From: a virus | Length of the DNA: 40,800 nucleotides | Strand: one strand, 5' to 3' | Virus record (IMG/VR): IMGVR_UViG_3300021076_000643 | Coordinates: 1-40,800 of that record | In this document: positions 6,350 through 13,055 of the stretch, one piece after another | Numbering within the stretch: position 1 is the stretch's first letter | How the letters are laid out: each line of letters starts with the position of its first letter | The notes under the pieces: model-generated | The model's database searches: none | What the model was told of the DNA's origin: nothing | What the model saw: only the letters and a program-made list of their open reading frames with translations | Made by a program: the position numbers and the translations under genes

Positions 6350-7347
6350 GCGACGGCCTCTGCCCTTTCCGCCGCCGGCGCTTTGGTAGCGGCGGCCGCT
6401 TCCGCGATTGCGTTGCGGGCGTCCTCTATCGCAAAAAACAAATTGCGGGCGCTCACGTACTGGAACGGCTTGCGGTCGCGCACAGCCTCGACCGTGGCGT
6501 CCTTGATGCTCTCGGCGATGTCGTCCGAGTACATCGGCCCCAGTTCGGCCTGGAGAATGCTGGATGCCTCGCCGGTGCTGAGGCCTTTGAGCAGGTGTGT
6601 GCGCCGCAGGCGGCTGCGCCACTGTTCCATGCGCCAATCGCCCAACCGGACTGAGAGATCGTGTGACCCGCCCAGCACGACGCCAAAGTACGGCGGCGTA
6701 TCGAGGAGCTGGCGCAGAATCTCCAGCCCGCTCAGGCCCAGGTGCTGAGCCTCGTCCACGATCAGCAGCGTCCGCTGTGTGCCCAGAAAGAAGCGCAGCT
6801 TGCGGAGGAGCTGGTCGATGGTGCCGCGATTGGGAATGCCGGCCTCGGTGCAGCACTCAATCAGAAACGACTGCGGGCTGTGCTCGACGCGGGCATAGAC
6901 ATACACCGCTTTTCCCTCGCTGCTACGGTTGATCTCCTGGGCTACGCGGCGAAAGGTGTAAGTTTTCTGCGTTCCCGGCGGCCCGTCAACGAGAAAGGCC
7001 GTTCCCTGGCGCAGCGCGGCCCACATCGAGCGGCGCACCGCGTCATACTCGGCTGTGTCGTAGTGCTTGCCCTGCACAACCGCGCCGTGCTCGATCTCGT
7101 AGCGGTCGATCACGCCTTTGAGGGCGGCGCGCACGGCCAGCGAGTTGTCTTCCGCGGCATGATGGTCGCCATAGTGGCCCGACAAAAAGACGCGCAAAGA
7201 ACTTGGATTGAGGGTGGCCAGATCCGCCAGCTCCCCGAGTGTGAGGCCGGAGTGGAGCACAAAAGCTCGCGTCCGGCGAATCATCTCCGCATCGCTCGGC
7301 AAACCGAGTGACTTGAGATACGGTTTCCGCTTATAGAGAATGGACAC
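6346..7347 (-). CDS. B: MuB-like transposition target-delivery ATPase
   Basis: This 333-aa AAA+ ATPase is the partner of the MuA-type transposase. In Mu it binds target DNA, delivers it to the transpososome and gives target immunity. Visible parts are an N-terminal HTH (about 22-60, LTLGELADLATLNPSSLRV), Walker A GPPGTQKT (122-129), Walker B LLIVDEA (194-200), a sensor region (FGVVLGGSHDL) and a C-terminal helical lid. The length is close to Mu B (312 aa). The GTG at 7347 is chosen because GGAGGAATA precedes it and it overlaps the transposase end by only 17 bases. An ATG at 7419 would add 24 residues but has a weak site. Confidence 0.9.
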   Translation of the reverse strand: MSILYKRKPYLKSLGLPSDAEMIRRTRAFVLHSGLTLGELADLATLNPSSLRVFLSGHYGDHHAAEDNSLAVRAALKGVIDRYEIEHGAVVQGKHYDTAEYDAVRRSMWAALRQGTAFLVDGPPGTQKTYTFRRVAQEINRSSEGKAVYVYARVEHSPQSFLIECCTEAGIPNRGTIDQLLRKLRFFLGTQRTLLIVDEAQHLGLSGLEILRQLLDTPPYFGVVLGGSHDLSVRLGDWRMEQWRSRLRRTHLLKGLSTGEASSILQAELGPMYSDDIAESIKDATVEAVRDRKPFQYVSARNLFFAIEDARNAIAEAAAATKAPAAERAEAVA

Positions 7348-9400
7348 TATTCCTCCGAAGTCGTTCCGCCAAGCGATCGGCTGCCTGGCCCGGTATGAGA
7401 CTGTTTGTTGGTTCTTCATTTCCCGCCTGGAGGTGCGTCGGCTGTGGCCGGTGAACCACCAGGTGGGAGACATCGATGGGGAGGCCGCCGAGTTGAAGCA
7501 TTTGATCGTTTTGCGGGACGTAGCCCGAGCGAAGAACGCGGCGCGAGAGCGCATCGAGCTGGTCGCGTGTTTCGTGGTAGCGGTGTTTGCGCTCGCGCAT
7601 ACTGGCGCCGATGGCAGCTTGTGTCTCCGCGTCCTTGGCCTGGCGCAAGAAGGTCTCCGGCTCCAGATAGGCAAAGACATATCCGTCTTCGTCGATAGCG
7701 GCTATGCGGTCCGTTTCCAGCGGATCGAAGGCCACTGTGACGGTCTGGCCGGTGCGGTTATGCAGCTCGCGGCCGCTCTCCGGGTCCGCCGCGACGTAGC
7801 GGCGATTGAGCAGCTCGATGGAGCACTCGCGGACCATGCGCGTGGTGCGCTCGGTCAGCAGGCAGGCGAGCACGGCAGGTTCGGGAGCGGGCGGCTGCTT
7901 GGTCCAGCGGTGTTGCTCGAAAGCCTCGTTGGGCGTCAAGCCTTCCATGCCGGGAACATCCTTAACGCGCAAGTGATACTCCTGCTCGATCCAGAGCACG
8001 GCGGCGCGGATGAACTCGCTGGCCAAGGGAAGATCGGATTCGTCCGCGCGGCCCTGTGCCAGTAGCTTGTGGTGGCGCGCTAACGCGGCGTGGCAACGGT
8101 CAGGGCGCTGCTCGGGAGTGGGGCCGGTGTAAGTCTTCCAGCGGCGATCAAAGCGCTGGTGCATGGTGTTATTGAATCGCTCGATCAGCTTGCTCTGCGG
8201 GTGGAACTTGATGCAGTAGTCAACCGAGATGCCCAGGCGCGCCAGCACTCCCATAGCCTCGGGCGGAATCTCCGCAACGTTCCACGCGGAACTGTGCGCG
8301 CCCTTGCCGACTTTCTGATAATCCTTGCCGTTGTCGGTGTAGAGCGTGCGCGGCGGTCCGAAGTTCTGAATGGAATGGCGCAGGGTGGTGACGATGGAGC
8401 GCGATGAGCCTGCCTGCGACCAGGCGTAGCCGGTAACCTTGCGGCTGCGCATATCGATCAGCCCGGTAAAGTCCAGGCGCATGTGCTGGCGGTCCTTGTC
8501 GTCGAAGAGGTCATTTTGAACAAGTACGTCGTGGTGAGCGTGATCCGAAACGAGGATTTCGCCGGCTTCGAAGTCTGTGTAGCCACGCCGGATGTAGGGA
8601 GCGAAGATTTCGTCGTATTCGCGCCGGCCTTTCAAGGCCAGCGTGGTCACTGCACCGGGCAGGTTTTCGAGAAAGCTGCGGATGGTCTCGTAGCTGGGCG
8701 GCTCGATTTGCATCTGCTTGGCGCGGCAGTCAACGATCTCCCACGCCATGCGCTTGTTCAGGTGCTCGTTGAGGTAGGCGTAAGTGGCCAGGTCAGCCAG
8801 CTCGGCGTGCTGCTCGCTCTGCGCTGACCAGCGCGAGACGCCCTTGTCGCGGCGCGGCTGATCGGCCAGGGCCGCAAAGCCACCAGCGCGGAAGCGCGCC
8901 AGCCAGAGCTTGAGCGTGCGCTCGGAGACATTGCGGGTCTGTGCGATGTATTGAATCAGGGTTGTTTGCGAGGTGACGGGGCGGCCATCGGCGAGGCGGA
9001 AGGCGGAGAAGCGTTGCGGGTCGGATGCATACTCCAGAACCATCTGGAGGATCTCCAGCCGTTGCTCGGCTTGAGCCTGGGCTTCTTCACTGGGCAGAGC
9101 GATGCGCAGCGTGGCGGCCGGAGCCGGGGCAACATCCGCGAAGAGAGGCCCTTGGATGCTGGAGGTGTGGGCGCGATTGAACTTTGCGCGGATTGCGGCG
9201 GGGAAAGACGCGGCGAGGTAGAGCTTTCCGGCGCGGCCGTTGGCGGTCTTTGTTTCCGACTCGCGTGAGATGATCTCGCCGTTCTTCGCCTTCTCGCGCA
9301 GCCAGCGATCGGTCCAGCCTGTCAGAGCGACGGCTTCTTCGGCGGTGAGCCAATGTTCTTGCGGCGGGGCGATCAAGCAGAGTTGCGGTTGTGCGCTCAT
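7331..9400 (-). CDS. A: MuA-like DDE transposase
   Basis: This 689-aa transposase pairs phage ends and joins them to target DNA for integration and replicative transposition (Mu A is 663 aa). An N-terminal winged HTH (about 15-75, TAEEAVALTGWTDRWLREK) would bind the internal enhancer or operators. Residues 115-245 form the end-binding HTH domains. The catalytic core has D286 (VSDHAHHD), D356 (LYTDNGKDY) and E407 (SKLIERFNN), matching the Mu D269/D336/E392 triad in order and rough spacing. A C-terminal beta-barrel (about 525-585) precedes the tail, which in Mu contacts B. GAGGTGACAGC precedes the ATG. The end overlaps the MuB start, so A and B are coupled. Confidence 0.95.
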   Translation of the reverse strand: MSAQPQLCLIAPPQEHWLTAEEAVALTGWTDRWLREKAKNGEIISRESETKTANGRAGKLYLAASFPAAIRAKFNRAHTSSIQGPLFADVAPAPAATLRIALPSEEAQAQAEQRLEILQMVLEYASDPQRFSAFRLADGRPVTSQTTLIQYIAQTRNVSERTLKLWLARFRAGGFAALADQPRRDKGVSRWSAQSEQHAELADLATYAYLNEHLNKRMAWEIVDCRAKQMQIEPPSYETIRSFLENLPGAVTTLALKGRREYDEIFAPYIRRGYTDFEAGEILVSDHAHHDVLVQNDLFDDKDRQHMRLDFTGLIDMRSRKVTGYAWSQAGSSRSIVTTLRHSIQNFGPPRTLYTDNGKDYQKVGKGAHSSAWNVAEIPPEAMGVLARLGISVDYCIKFHPQSKLIERFNNTMHQRFDRRWKTYTGPTPEQRPDRCHAALARHHKLLAQGRADESDLPLASEFIRAAVLWIEQEYHLRVKDVPGMEGLTPNEAFEQHRWTKQPPAPEPAVLACLLTERTTRMVRECSIELLNRRYVAADPESGRELHNRTGQTVTVAFDPLETDRIAAIDEDGYVFAYLEPETFLRQAKDAETQAAIGASMRERKHRYHETRDQLDALSRRVLRSGYVPQNDQMLQLGGLPIDVSHLVVHRPQPTHLQAGNEEPTNSLIPGQAADRLAERLRRNSVHSL

Positions 9401-9531
9401 GCTGTCACCTCATCCACCGTCGTGGAGGGCGCAGATCCAATCGTTGCGCCAAATGGAGATACAAGAGTTCCATAAACACTCCGATTGGAGTTTTCGGAAA
9501 CGCGTGTCTGCCCGCTCAATGGTGTCTGCAT
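9397..9531 (-). CDS. Possible 44-aa peptide before the transposase
   Basis: An ATG at 9531 opens a 44-codon frame (MQTPLSGQTRVSENSNRSVY and onward) that ends in TGA, overlapping the transposase ATG as ATGA. It fills the whole gap between the upstream regulator stop and the transposase start. The tight coupling argues for translation. Against it, there is no clear Shine-Dalgarno, the third-position GC is low for the region, the composition is Ser/Thr-rich and unfolded-looking, and two operator-like palindromes lie inside it. It may be a leader peptide or simply open regulatory DNA. Confidence 0.35.
   Translation of the reverse strand: MQTPLSGQTRVSENSNRSVYGTLVSPFGATIGSAPSTTVDEVTA
9447..9490. 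promoter_or_regulatory. Two operator-like palindromes upstream of the transposase
   Basis: CGCCAAATGGAG (9447-9458) and CTCCGATTGGAG (9479-9490, extended by matching A/T to ACTCC...GGAGT) fit the CTCC-N4-GGAG pattern found repeatedly around the repressor. They lie 47-100 bases before the transposase start and could let the repressor or Ner-like protein act directly on transposase expression. An alternative is a MuA N-domain (enhancer) site. Confidence 0.5.
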
Positions 9532-9533
9532 AA

Positions 9534-9959
9534 TTACTTTCTATCCCGGAGAATGATCGACCGCTCAAGAGCCGACATGCTCTCGTCTGCGGCCTTGCGG
9601 GCCAAGTAGGTACGACCCAATTCGAGGATTTCGGCGTCTTCTTTGTCGATTACTGTGAATCCAGCAAGCTCAGCGACACATCGAACGAGCCGCCAATTTT
9701 CAGTGGCAATGCAAAATGCCCGGCTGAAATGTAAGGGAAACCGGTGTTTCTCCATCGCGCCGGAAGTCCAGGACGCGAGCATTCTGTCTGTCACCTTATC
9801 TCCAAGCAAATAAGACATTTCCTCAGCGATCTGCGTGCGACTCTTTTTGGAGGATTTGATCGCCTGAGTGATGATTCCGCGGACCAGGTCGTCGTCGTTC
9901 ATACTGCCCGGCAGCGTGGAGCCGCCACCTGAATCGTTGTGATTTCTTTCTTCGCTCAT
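9534..9959 (-). CDS. Early DNA-binding regulator (HTH)
   Basis: This 141-aa protein is taken from ATG 9959 (MSEERNHND); upstream in-frame TTG and downstream ATG starts are possible because none has a strong Shine-Dalgarno. Residues about 40-70 form an HTH (SRTQIAEEMSYLLGDKVTDR, then MLASWTSGAMEKHRFP), followed by a helical domain (RAFCIATENWRLVRCVAELAG). The pattern R.QIAE.MS.LLG..V...ML..WT...KE..RFP recurs in a regulator placed just upstream of transposases in B3-like phages. It probably contributes to control of the early operon. Confidence 0.65.
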   Translation of the reverse strand: MSEERNHNDSGGGSTLPGSMNDDDLVRGIITQAIKSSKKSRTQIAEEMSYLLGDKVTDRMLASWTSGAMEKHRFPLHFSRAFCIATENWRLVRCVAELAGFTVIDKEDAEILELGRTYLARKAADESMSALERSIILRDRK

Positions 9960-10036
9960 TCTCGTAGACGCCCCGGCTAATCTGTTCCAACCTTTGAGAG
10001 GTGAGATCAACTTCTCACTTAGGAGGTTTTATGCGA

Positions 10037-10237
10037 TTAAGCCGCTTCCCCGGCAACCGTCGCCTTTCGCCCTTTCTTCCGCGCGCGGTCAAACCGCTCC
10101 ATCTCCAAATGGAGCGCATCGGCAACACGCTGCGACTTGTGGAGTCCCAAGTCGACCTTTCGGACATGGCTCGGAGAGACGCCAAGCGTTCGCGCAACGC
10201 GGCTGTACAGCCCGTAATATTTGCCATATTGAGTCAT
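10037..10237 (-). CDS. Ner/Cro-like small HTH protein, first gene of early operon
   Basis: This 66-aa protein has a clear HTH (about 8-38: YGLYSRVARTLGVSPSHVRK) followed by a basic tail (KSQRVADALHLEMERFDRAR, KKGRK). The position, divergent from the repressor and first in the transposase operon, is that of Ner in Mu or Cro in lambda: a protein that shuts down both divergent promoters after induction. CGAGG lies upstream of the ATG at 10237. An operator-like palindrome (10103-10114) lies within the gene. The opposite strand is also open here; the HTH match favours this frame. Confidence 0.7.
   Translation of the reverse strand: MTQYGKYYGLYSRVARTLGVSPSHVRKVDLGLHKSQRVADALHLEMERFDRARKKGRKATVAGEAA
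10103..10114. promoter_or_regulatory. Operator-like palindrome inside Ner-like gene
   Basis: CTCCAAATGGAG is another copy of the CTCC-N4-GGAG element, with an A/T-rich spacer as in most copies. It lies within the 66-aa Ner-like gene, about 190 bases downstream of the proposed early transcription start. A role as an auxiliary operator is inferred. Confidence 0.45.
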
Positions 10238-10305
10238 GGCGCCACAACCTCGGTCATTCGTGATAATTTGGAGCTTCAAAACTTGTCCCTCGTGGAGATG
10301 GACAA

Positions 10306-10335
10306 ATCGTACTCCGAACGGAGATTGGACGTCAA
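10306..10335 (-). promoter_or_regulatory. Candidate early promoter (leftward)
   Basis: On the minus strand TTGACG (10335-10330; five of six matches to the -35 consensus) and TACGAT (10311-10306; four of six to -10) are spaced by 18 bases. Transcription would start near 10299 and give a leader of about 60 bases before the Ner-like ATG. The 18-base spacer contains an operator-like palindrome, so bound repressor would block polymerase directly. Confidence 0.5.
10312..10323. promoter_or_regulatory. Operator-like palindrome in early promoter spacer
   Basis: CTCCGAACGGAG fits the local CTCC-N4-GGAG family and falls entirely between the -10 and -35 elements of the leftward early promoter, the expected place for a repression site. 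Confidence 0.55.
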
Positions 10336-10343
10336 CAAGAAAG

Positions 10344-10355
10344 TTCCAATTGGAG
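10344..10355. promoter_or_regulatory. Operator-like palindrome at repressor ribosome-binding site
   Basis: TTCCAATTGGAG (core TCCAATTGGA is a perfect palindrome) lies just upstream of the early -35 element and includes the GGAGA that serves as the repressor ribosome-binding site. The centre-to-centre distance to the previous site is 32 bases, about three helical turns, which would suit cooperative binding. Autoregulation of the repressor is plausible. Confidence 0.5.
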
Positions 10356-10366
10356 AGAAAAATCTT

Positions 10367-11026
10367 ATGCGCGCGCAGATCGGGAAGCGTATGCAAGAAA
10401 CGCGTTCCAGATTAGGCTTGACGCAAGAGCAGATGGCTCAATACTTTAGCGTCCAAACAGCGGCCTACGGCAAGTGGGAAACGGGGATGAACTTCCCGCG
10501 CGGGACAGTGTTTGCAACGCTTGCTCGTCTGGCTCCAGACGATGAAAAGCCCTTCTGGCTCCAATTGGCGGGTCTCCAACCGGAGCAAAGACCCAAAGAA
10601 GATGAACTCCGAACCATTCCTTTTTTTCAAGACGCTCTCGCCGCCGGAATACCCAGAGAGGTAAGCGATTGCGAGATGCGAGCGCCGCTCGTCCTTCCTC
10701 GCGCGTGGTTGCCGGGCCCAGGAAATCTAGTCGCCGTTTGTGTGCGAGGTGATTCCATGGCCCCAATCGTGCTGGACGGCTATATTGTGGTGATCGATAC
10801 CCTCCAGCGGGCACCGGAAAGGCTCGCGGGCCGAATGGTGGCTGCCCGCGAGGGCGATGGCGTAACCATCAAGTGGCTAAGGAAAGATGGCGACACATTC
10901 TTTCTGGAAGCCCAGAACATCTCGCGCCGCCACCAGGTACGCGTCCTCCGTTCAGATGGAGATTTCTCTATCATCGGCGCGGTCGTAAAGCTGATTGGAG
11001 ATGTTCCGAAGCTCGGAGTGGGATAA
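10367..11026 (+). CDS. LexA-type (S24) phage repressor
   Basis: This 219-aa repressor from ATG 10367 (GGAGAGAAAAATCTT upstream) has an N-terminal HTH (about 3-45: GKRMQETRSRLGLTQEQMAQ) and a C-terminal S24 peptidase domain. The catalytic Ser130 is in VRGDSMAP and Lys169 in GVTIKWLRK. An Ala-Gly bond in LAAGIP (93/94), 36 residues before the Ser, is spaced like the LexA cleavage site. Cleavage stimulated by RecA would make the prophage SOS-inducible, unlike Mu c. It is divergent from the early operon and surrounded by operator-like palindromes. The same frame stays open upstream to 10001, but that region is better read as the Ner-like gene on the other strand. Confidence 0.85.
   Translation: MRAQIGKRMQETRSRLGLTQEQMAQYFSVQTAAYGKWETGMNFPRGTVFATLARLAPDDEKPFWLQLAGLQPEQRPKEDELRTIPFFQDALAAGIPREVSDCEMRAPLVLPRAWLPGPGNLVAVCVRGDSMAPIVLDGYIVVIDTLQRAPERLAGRMVAAREGDGVTIKWLRKDGDTFFLEAQNISRRHQVRVLRSDGDFSIIGAVVKLIGDVPKLGVG
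10559..10585. promoter_or_regulatory. Two operator-like palindromes inside the repressor gene
   Basis: CTCCAATTGGCG (10559-10570, one mismatch) and CTCCAACCGGAG (10574-10585) lie 15 bases apart within the repressor coding region. They match the element found in the control region. They may be auxiliary operators for looping, or partly reflect codon choice for the LQLAGLQPE stretch. Confidence 0.35.
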
Positions 11027-11063
11027 GCGTGGCTGTAGCTCTACATCAGAAAGTGAGAACGTG

Positions 11064-11303
11064 ATGGCAAAGTGCAATCTGTGCGGCGAATGGGCGGGTC
11101 TTGGTTCGAGTGAGCATCCGTTGTGCCGCGAAGCTGTTGATGCCGGCAAGCCGCTGCCAGATGGCCGGGGCCTTGCGTCCACGGCGCGAGCTGTTCCCTT
11201 GCCGTTGACGCCCCGGAGCATCTTCTGGGCAATCTTCGGCGCGCTGTGGGCCTTTTCGGTATCGGCGGGAATTGTCTACGCTCTCATCCGGGCTATTTCC
11301 TAA
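11064..11303 (+). CDS. Small Cys-containing membrane protein
   Basis: This 79-aa protein starts MAKCNLCGEWAGLGSSEHP, a CxxC knuckle followed by LCREAVDAGK, then a proline-rich linker and one membrane helix near the C-terminus (about 52-76, FWAIFGALWAFSVSAGIVYA). The layout is a cytoplasmic zinc knuckle tethered to the membrane. It follows the repressor by 37 bases with only a weak GTGAG ribosome site. A lysogeny or exclusion role would fit the position but is not shown. Confidence 0.55.
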   Translation: MAKCNLCGEWAGLGSSEHPLCREAVDAGKPLPDGRGLASTARAVPLPLTPRSIFWAIFGALWAFSVSAGIVYALIRAIS

Positions 11304-11356
11304 GCGCCTTTATCTTCGCCTTGTGTTCGCCTTTGTTCCGAGCTATGCTCGGAAGC

Positions 11357-12166
11357 ATGAATTCCCCCTTCGCGTGGCCTGGCGGAAAACGAGCGTTGCA
11401 AAAGACTCTCCTCAGCCTGATTCCTGAACACAAGATTTATGCTGAGGTCTTCGCCGGCTCGGCAAAGCTGCTCTTTGCCAAGGAGCCGGCCAACCTTGAG
11501 GTGATAAACGATCTCAACGGTGATCTCATCAATTTTTTCCGCGTTGCGAAGCATCGGCCATCTGAGCTGGCCGAGCAGTTGCAATTGGACTGCATCCACG
11601 CCGCCCGCTTTCGAGAGCTGCGGGCAAAGAAAGAATCGGCAAACGAGATCGACCGTGCGCTGCGTTTTGCGTACTTGGTCTGGTATTCATTCGGCGCGAA
11701 AGGGGAACATTTTGCCAGTAGCTCGGCTCGCAGCCCAAATTCCAAGCGGCCACTGAGCCGGGTGCGCGATCTGCTGGGAGCCACAGCCGAAAGGCTTGCA
11801 GCCGTGCTGATAGAGCAGCGGGACTTTGCGGAGATCCTCGCGAGGTACGATTCAGCGGAAACGTTTTTCTATCTTGATCCTCCCTATGTTGCCTTCCAGC
11901 CGAACGGCAGGTATGAGCCGTTGTCGAAAGAGCGCCGCGCAGAGATGTTCGCGCAGCTCGCCGAGATCAAGGGCAAGTTCCTGATGAGTTTCGATGATTC
12001 CGCTGAGATTCGCTCGCTGGCGCGAACGTACAGTTTTAAGACGCGACGCGTTGGAGTGGTTTATACAATATGCGGCGCGGCCCGGCGCACGGTGTCTCCC
12101 GAACTGCTGGTCGCCAACTACGCGATCAGGAACACGACGCGGATCATTCCAGCTATCACACCTTAA
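11357..12166 (+). CDS. Dam-like DNA N6-adenine methyltransferase
   Basis: This 269-aa protein has the D12-class adenine methyltransferase order: FAWPGGKRALQKTLLSLIP (2-22), the AdoMet site YAEVFAGSAKLLFAK (28-42), NDLNGDLINFFRV (about 51-63), the catalytic DPPY (174-177) in FFYLDPPY, and the C-terminal FLMSFDD motif. The length matches the Dam family. It probably methylates adenine in a short target and protects phage DNA or modulates transposition or late expression, as modification does in Mu. The ATG at 11357 is preceded by CGGAAG; upstream in-frame starts would prepend a non-homologous hydrophobic stretch. Confidence 0.85.
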   Translation: MNSPFAWPGGKRALQKTLLSLIPEHKIYAEVFAGSAKLLFAKEPANLEVINDLNGDLINFFRVAKHRPSELAEQLQLDCIHAARFRELRAKKESANEIDRALRFAYLVWYSFGAKGEHFASSSARSPNSKRPLSRVRDLLGATAERLAAVLIEQRDFAEILARYDSAETFFYLDPPYVAFQPNGRYEPLSKERRAEMFAQLAEIKGKFLMSFDDSAEIRSLARTYSFKTRRVGVVYTICGAARRTVSPELLVANYAIRNTTRIIPAITP

Positions 12167-12180
12167 TCGCCTCTCACAAC

Positions 12181-12197
12181 GCGCGGCGAAGCCGCGC
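12181..12197 (+). terminator. GC-rich hairpin after the methylase gene
   Basis: GCGCGGC-GAA-GCCGCGC forms a seven-base perfect stem with a three-base loop 14 bases after the methylase stop. No T-run follows, so it is a weak candidate for an intrinsic terminator and could instead be an mRNA 3'-end stabiliser or part of the larger structured region that follows. Confidence 0.4.
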
Positions 12198-12219
12198 CCC
12201 ATACTGGCCACTACTGGCC

Positions 12220-12320
12220 CCGATGGAGTCCTTCCGAAAGGAAGCCCATTCGGTGCAGCCGATGGAGAGGCCCTGGGCTTGGAAGTAGCGCAGTAGGCGC
12301 GTCCCAAGCCCCGGCCTCCG
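12220..12320 (+). ncRNA. Structured RNA-like segment upstream of the lysozyme
   Basis: This gene-free segment can fold into consecutive hairpins: CTTCC-GAAA-GGAAG (12231-12244, GNRA-type loop), TCGG-TGCAG-CCGA (12250-12262) and a long arm. In the arm GAGG/CCTC, CC/GG and GGGCTTGG/CCAAGCCC (12275-12282 with 12304-12311) pair around a 21-base loop that itself holds GCGC-AGTAG-GCGC. A direct repeat CCGATGGAG occurs at 12220 and 12259. It ends just before the lysozyme ribosome-binding site (GAGGTGAGGCG). It could be a late leader, a transcript-processing element or a small RNA; no known family is recognised. Confidence 0.4.
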
Positions 12321-12335
12321 ACTTGAGGTGAGGCG

Positions 12336-12785
12336 ATGGAATTCAGTGCGGCGGGAATGGCGTTGCTCAAAAAGTCAGAGGGATTCCGGGGCAAGGTGTA
12401 TCTCGACGTGGCCGGTTTCCCGACGATCGGCTACGGCCACCGCCTGTTGCACCCCGAATCGTTTCCCGCCGGCATAACAGAAGATCTGGCCGAGCACATA
12501 CTGGCCTGCGACGTAGACGACGCCGAAGAGGCTGTGCAGCGCCTGGTCAAGGTTCCGCTCAGACAGGGCCAATTCGACGCGCTGGTCGATTTCGTTTTCA
12601 ACCTGGGCGCGGGGCGGTTGGCCGCTTCAACACTTCTCAAGTACCTCAACTCCGGGAACTACGACACGGCGGCCCAGGCGCTGCTGCAATGGGATCACTC
12701 CGGCGAGAAGGAAGTTCCGGCGCTTAAAGCGCGGCGTGAGGCGGAAGTGGCGCTCTGGAGGCAGACCGATGGCTTTCAAGGGTAG
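12336..12785 (+). CDS. T4-type endolysin (GH24 lysozyme)
   Basis: This 149-aa muramidase cleaves peptidoglycan at lysis. The catalytic triad is visible as E15 (KKSEGF), D24 (YLDVAGF) and T30 (PTIGYGH), with the same spacing as T4 lysozyme E11/D20/T26. GQFDALVDFVFNLGAG and the C-terminal ARREAEVALW match the family. There is no signal peptide, so export needs a holin; membrane proteins follow at 15031-15905. GAGGTGAGGCG precedes the ATG. Confidence 0.93.
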   Translation: MEFSAAGMALLKKSEGFRGKVYLDVAGFPTIGYGHRLLHPESFPAGITEDLAEHILACDVDDAEEAVQRLVKVPLRQGQFDALVDFVFNLGAGRLAASTLLKYLNSGNYDTAAQALLQWDHSGEKEVPALKARREAEVALWRQTDGFQG

Positions 12786-13014
12786 ACCAAATCGGGGCGT
12801 CAGACGCCTTCGGGAAATAGCGGAAAGGCTCGGTCTTTCCCTCAGGACCGTGAATACCGATTACAAGAACGGAATCGCCAAGCTGAAAGAGATTCCGGGC
12901 GCTTATGAGCTGATTTTGGAGTGCGTTCAGGGCGTGGACGCGAGCAAGGAAAACCTCATACGTTGCGCATCGGTCGAGTGCGACAAGCGCTTCATTGAGC
13001 TTTACGGGGAATAG
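12769..13014 (+). CDS. Small sigma-like HTH protein
   Basis: This 81-aa protein starts at ATG 12769 with GGAGG upstream and overlaps the lysozyme by 17 bases. It contains LREIAERLGLSLRTVNTDYK, a helix-turn-helix of the sigma-70 region-4/LuxR kind. A C-terminal segment follows with two Cys in CASVECDKRF. Position inside the lysis cluster suggests a small regulator or packaging-linked DNA-binding protein; neither is shown. Confidence 0.55.
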   Translation: MAFKGRPNRGVRRLREIAERLGLSLRTVNTDYKNGIAKLKEIPGAYELILECVQGVDASKENLIRCASVECDKRFIELYGE

Positions 13015-13055
13015 AACACAACGGAATCCCGGCATAGCCGGAGGAGGAGAGAAAG

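Noticed and set aside
7340-8065. Plus-strand open frames opposite the transposase (7340-8065, 8483-8827 and others)
   Set aside because: They lie antisense to clearly homologous MuA and MuB coding sequence and show no start signals or family resemblance.
10261-10267. GATAAT as a -10 box for the repressor promoter
   Set aside because: No acceptable -35 at 16-19 bases upstream and no extended -10; too weak to list as a feature.
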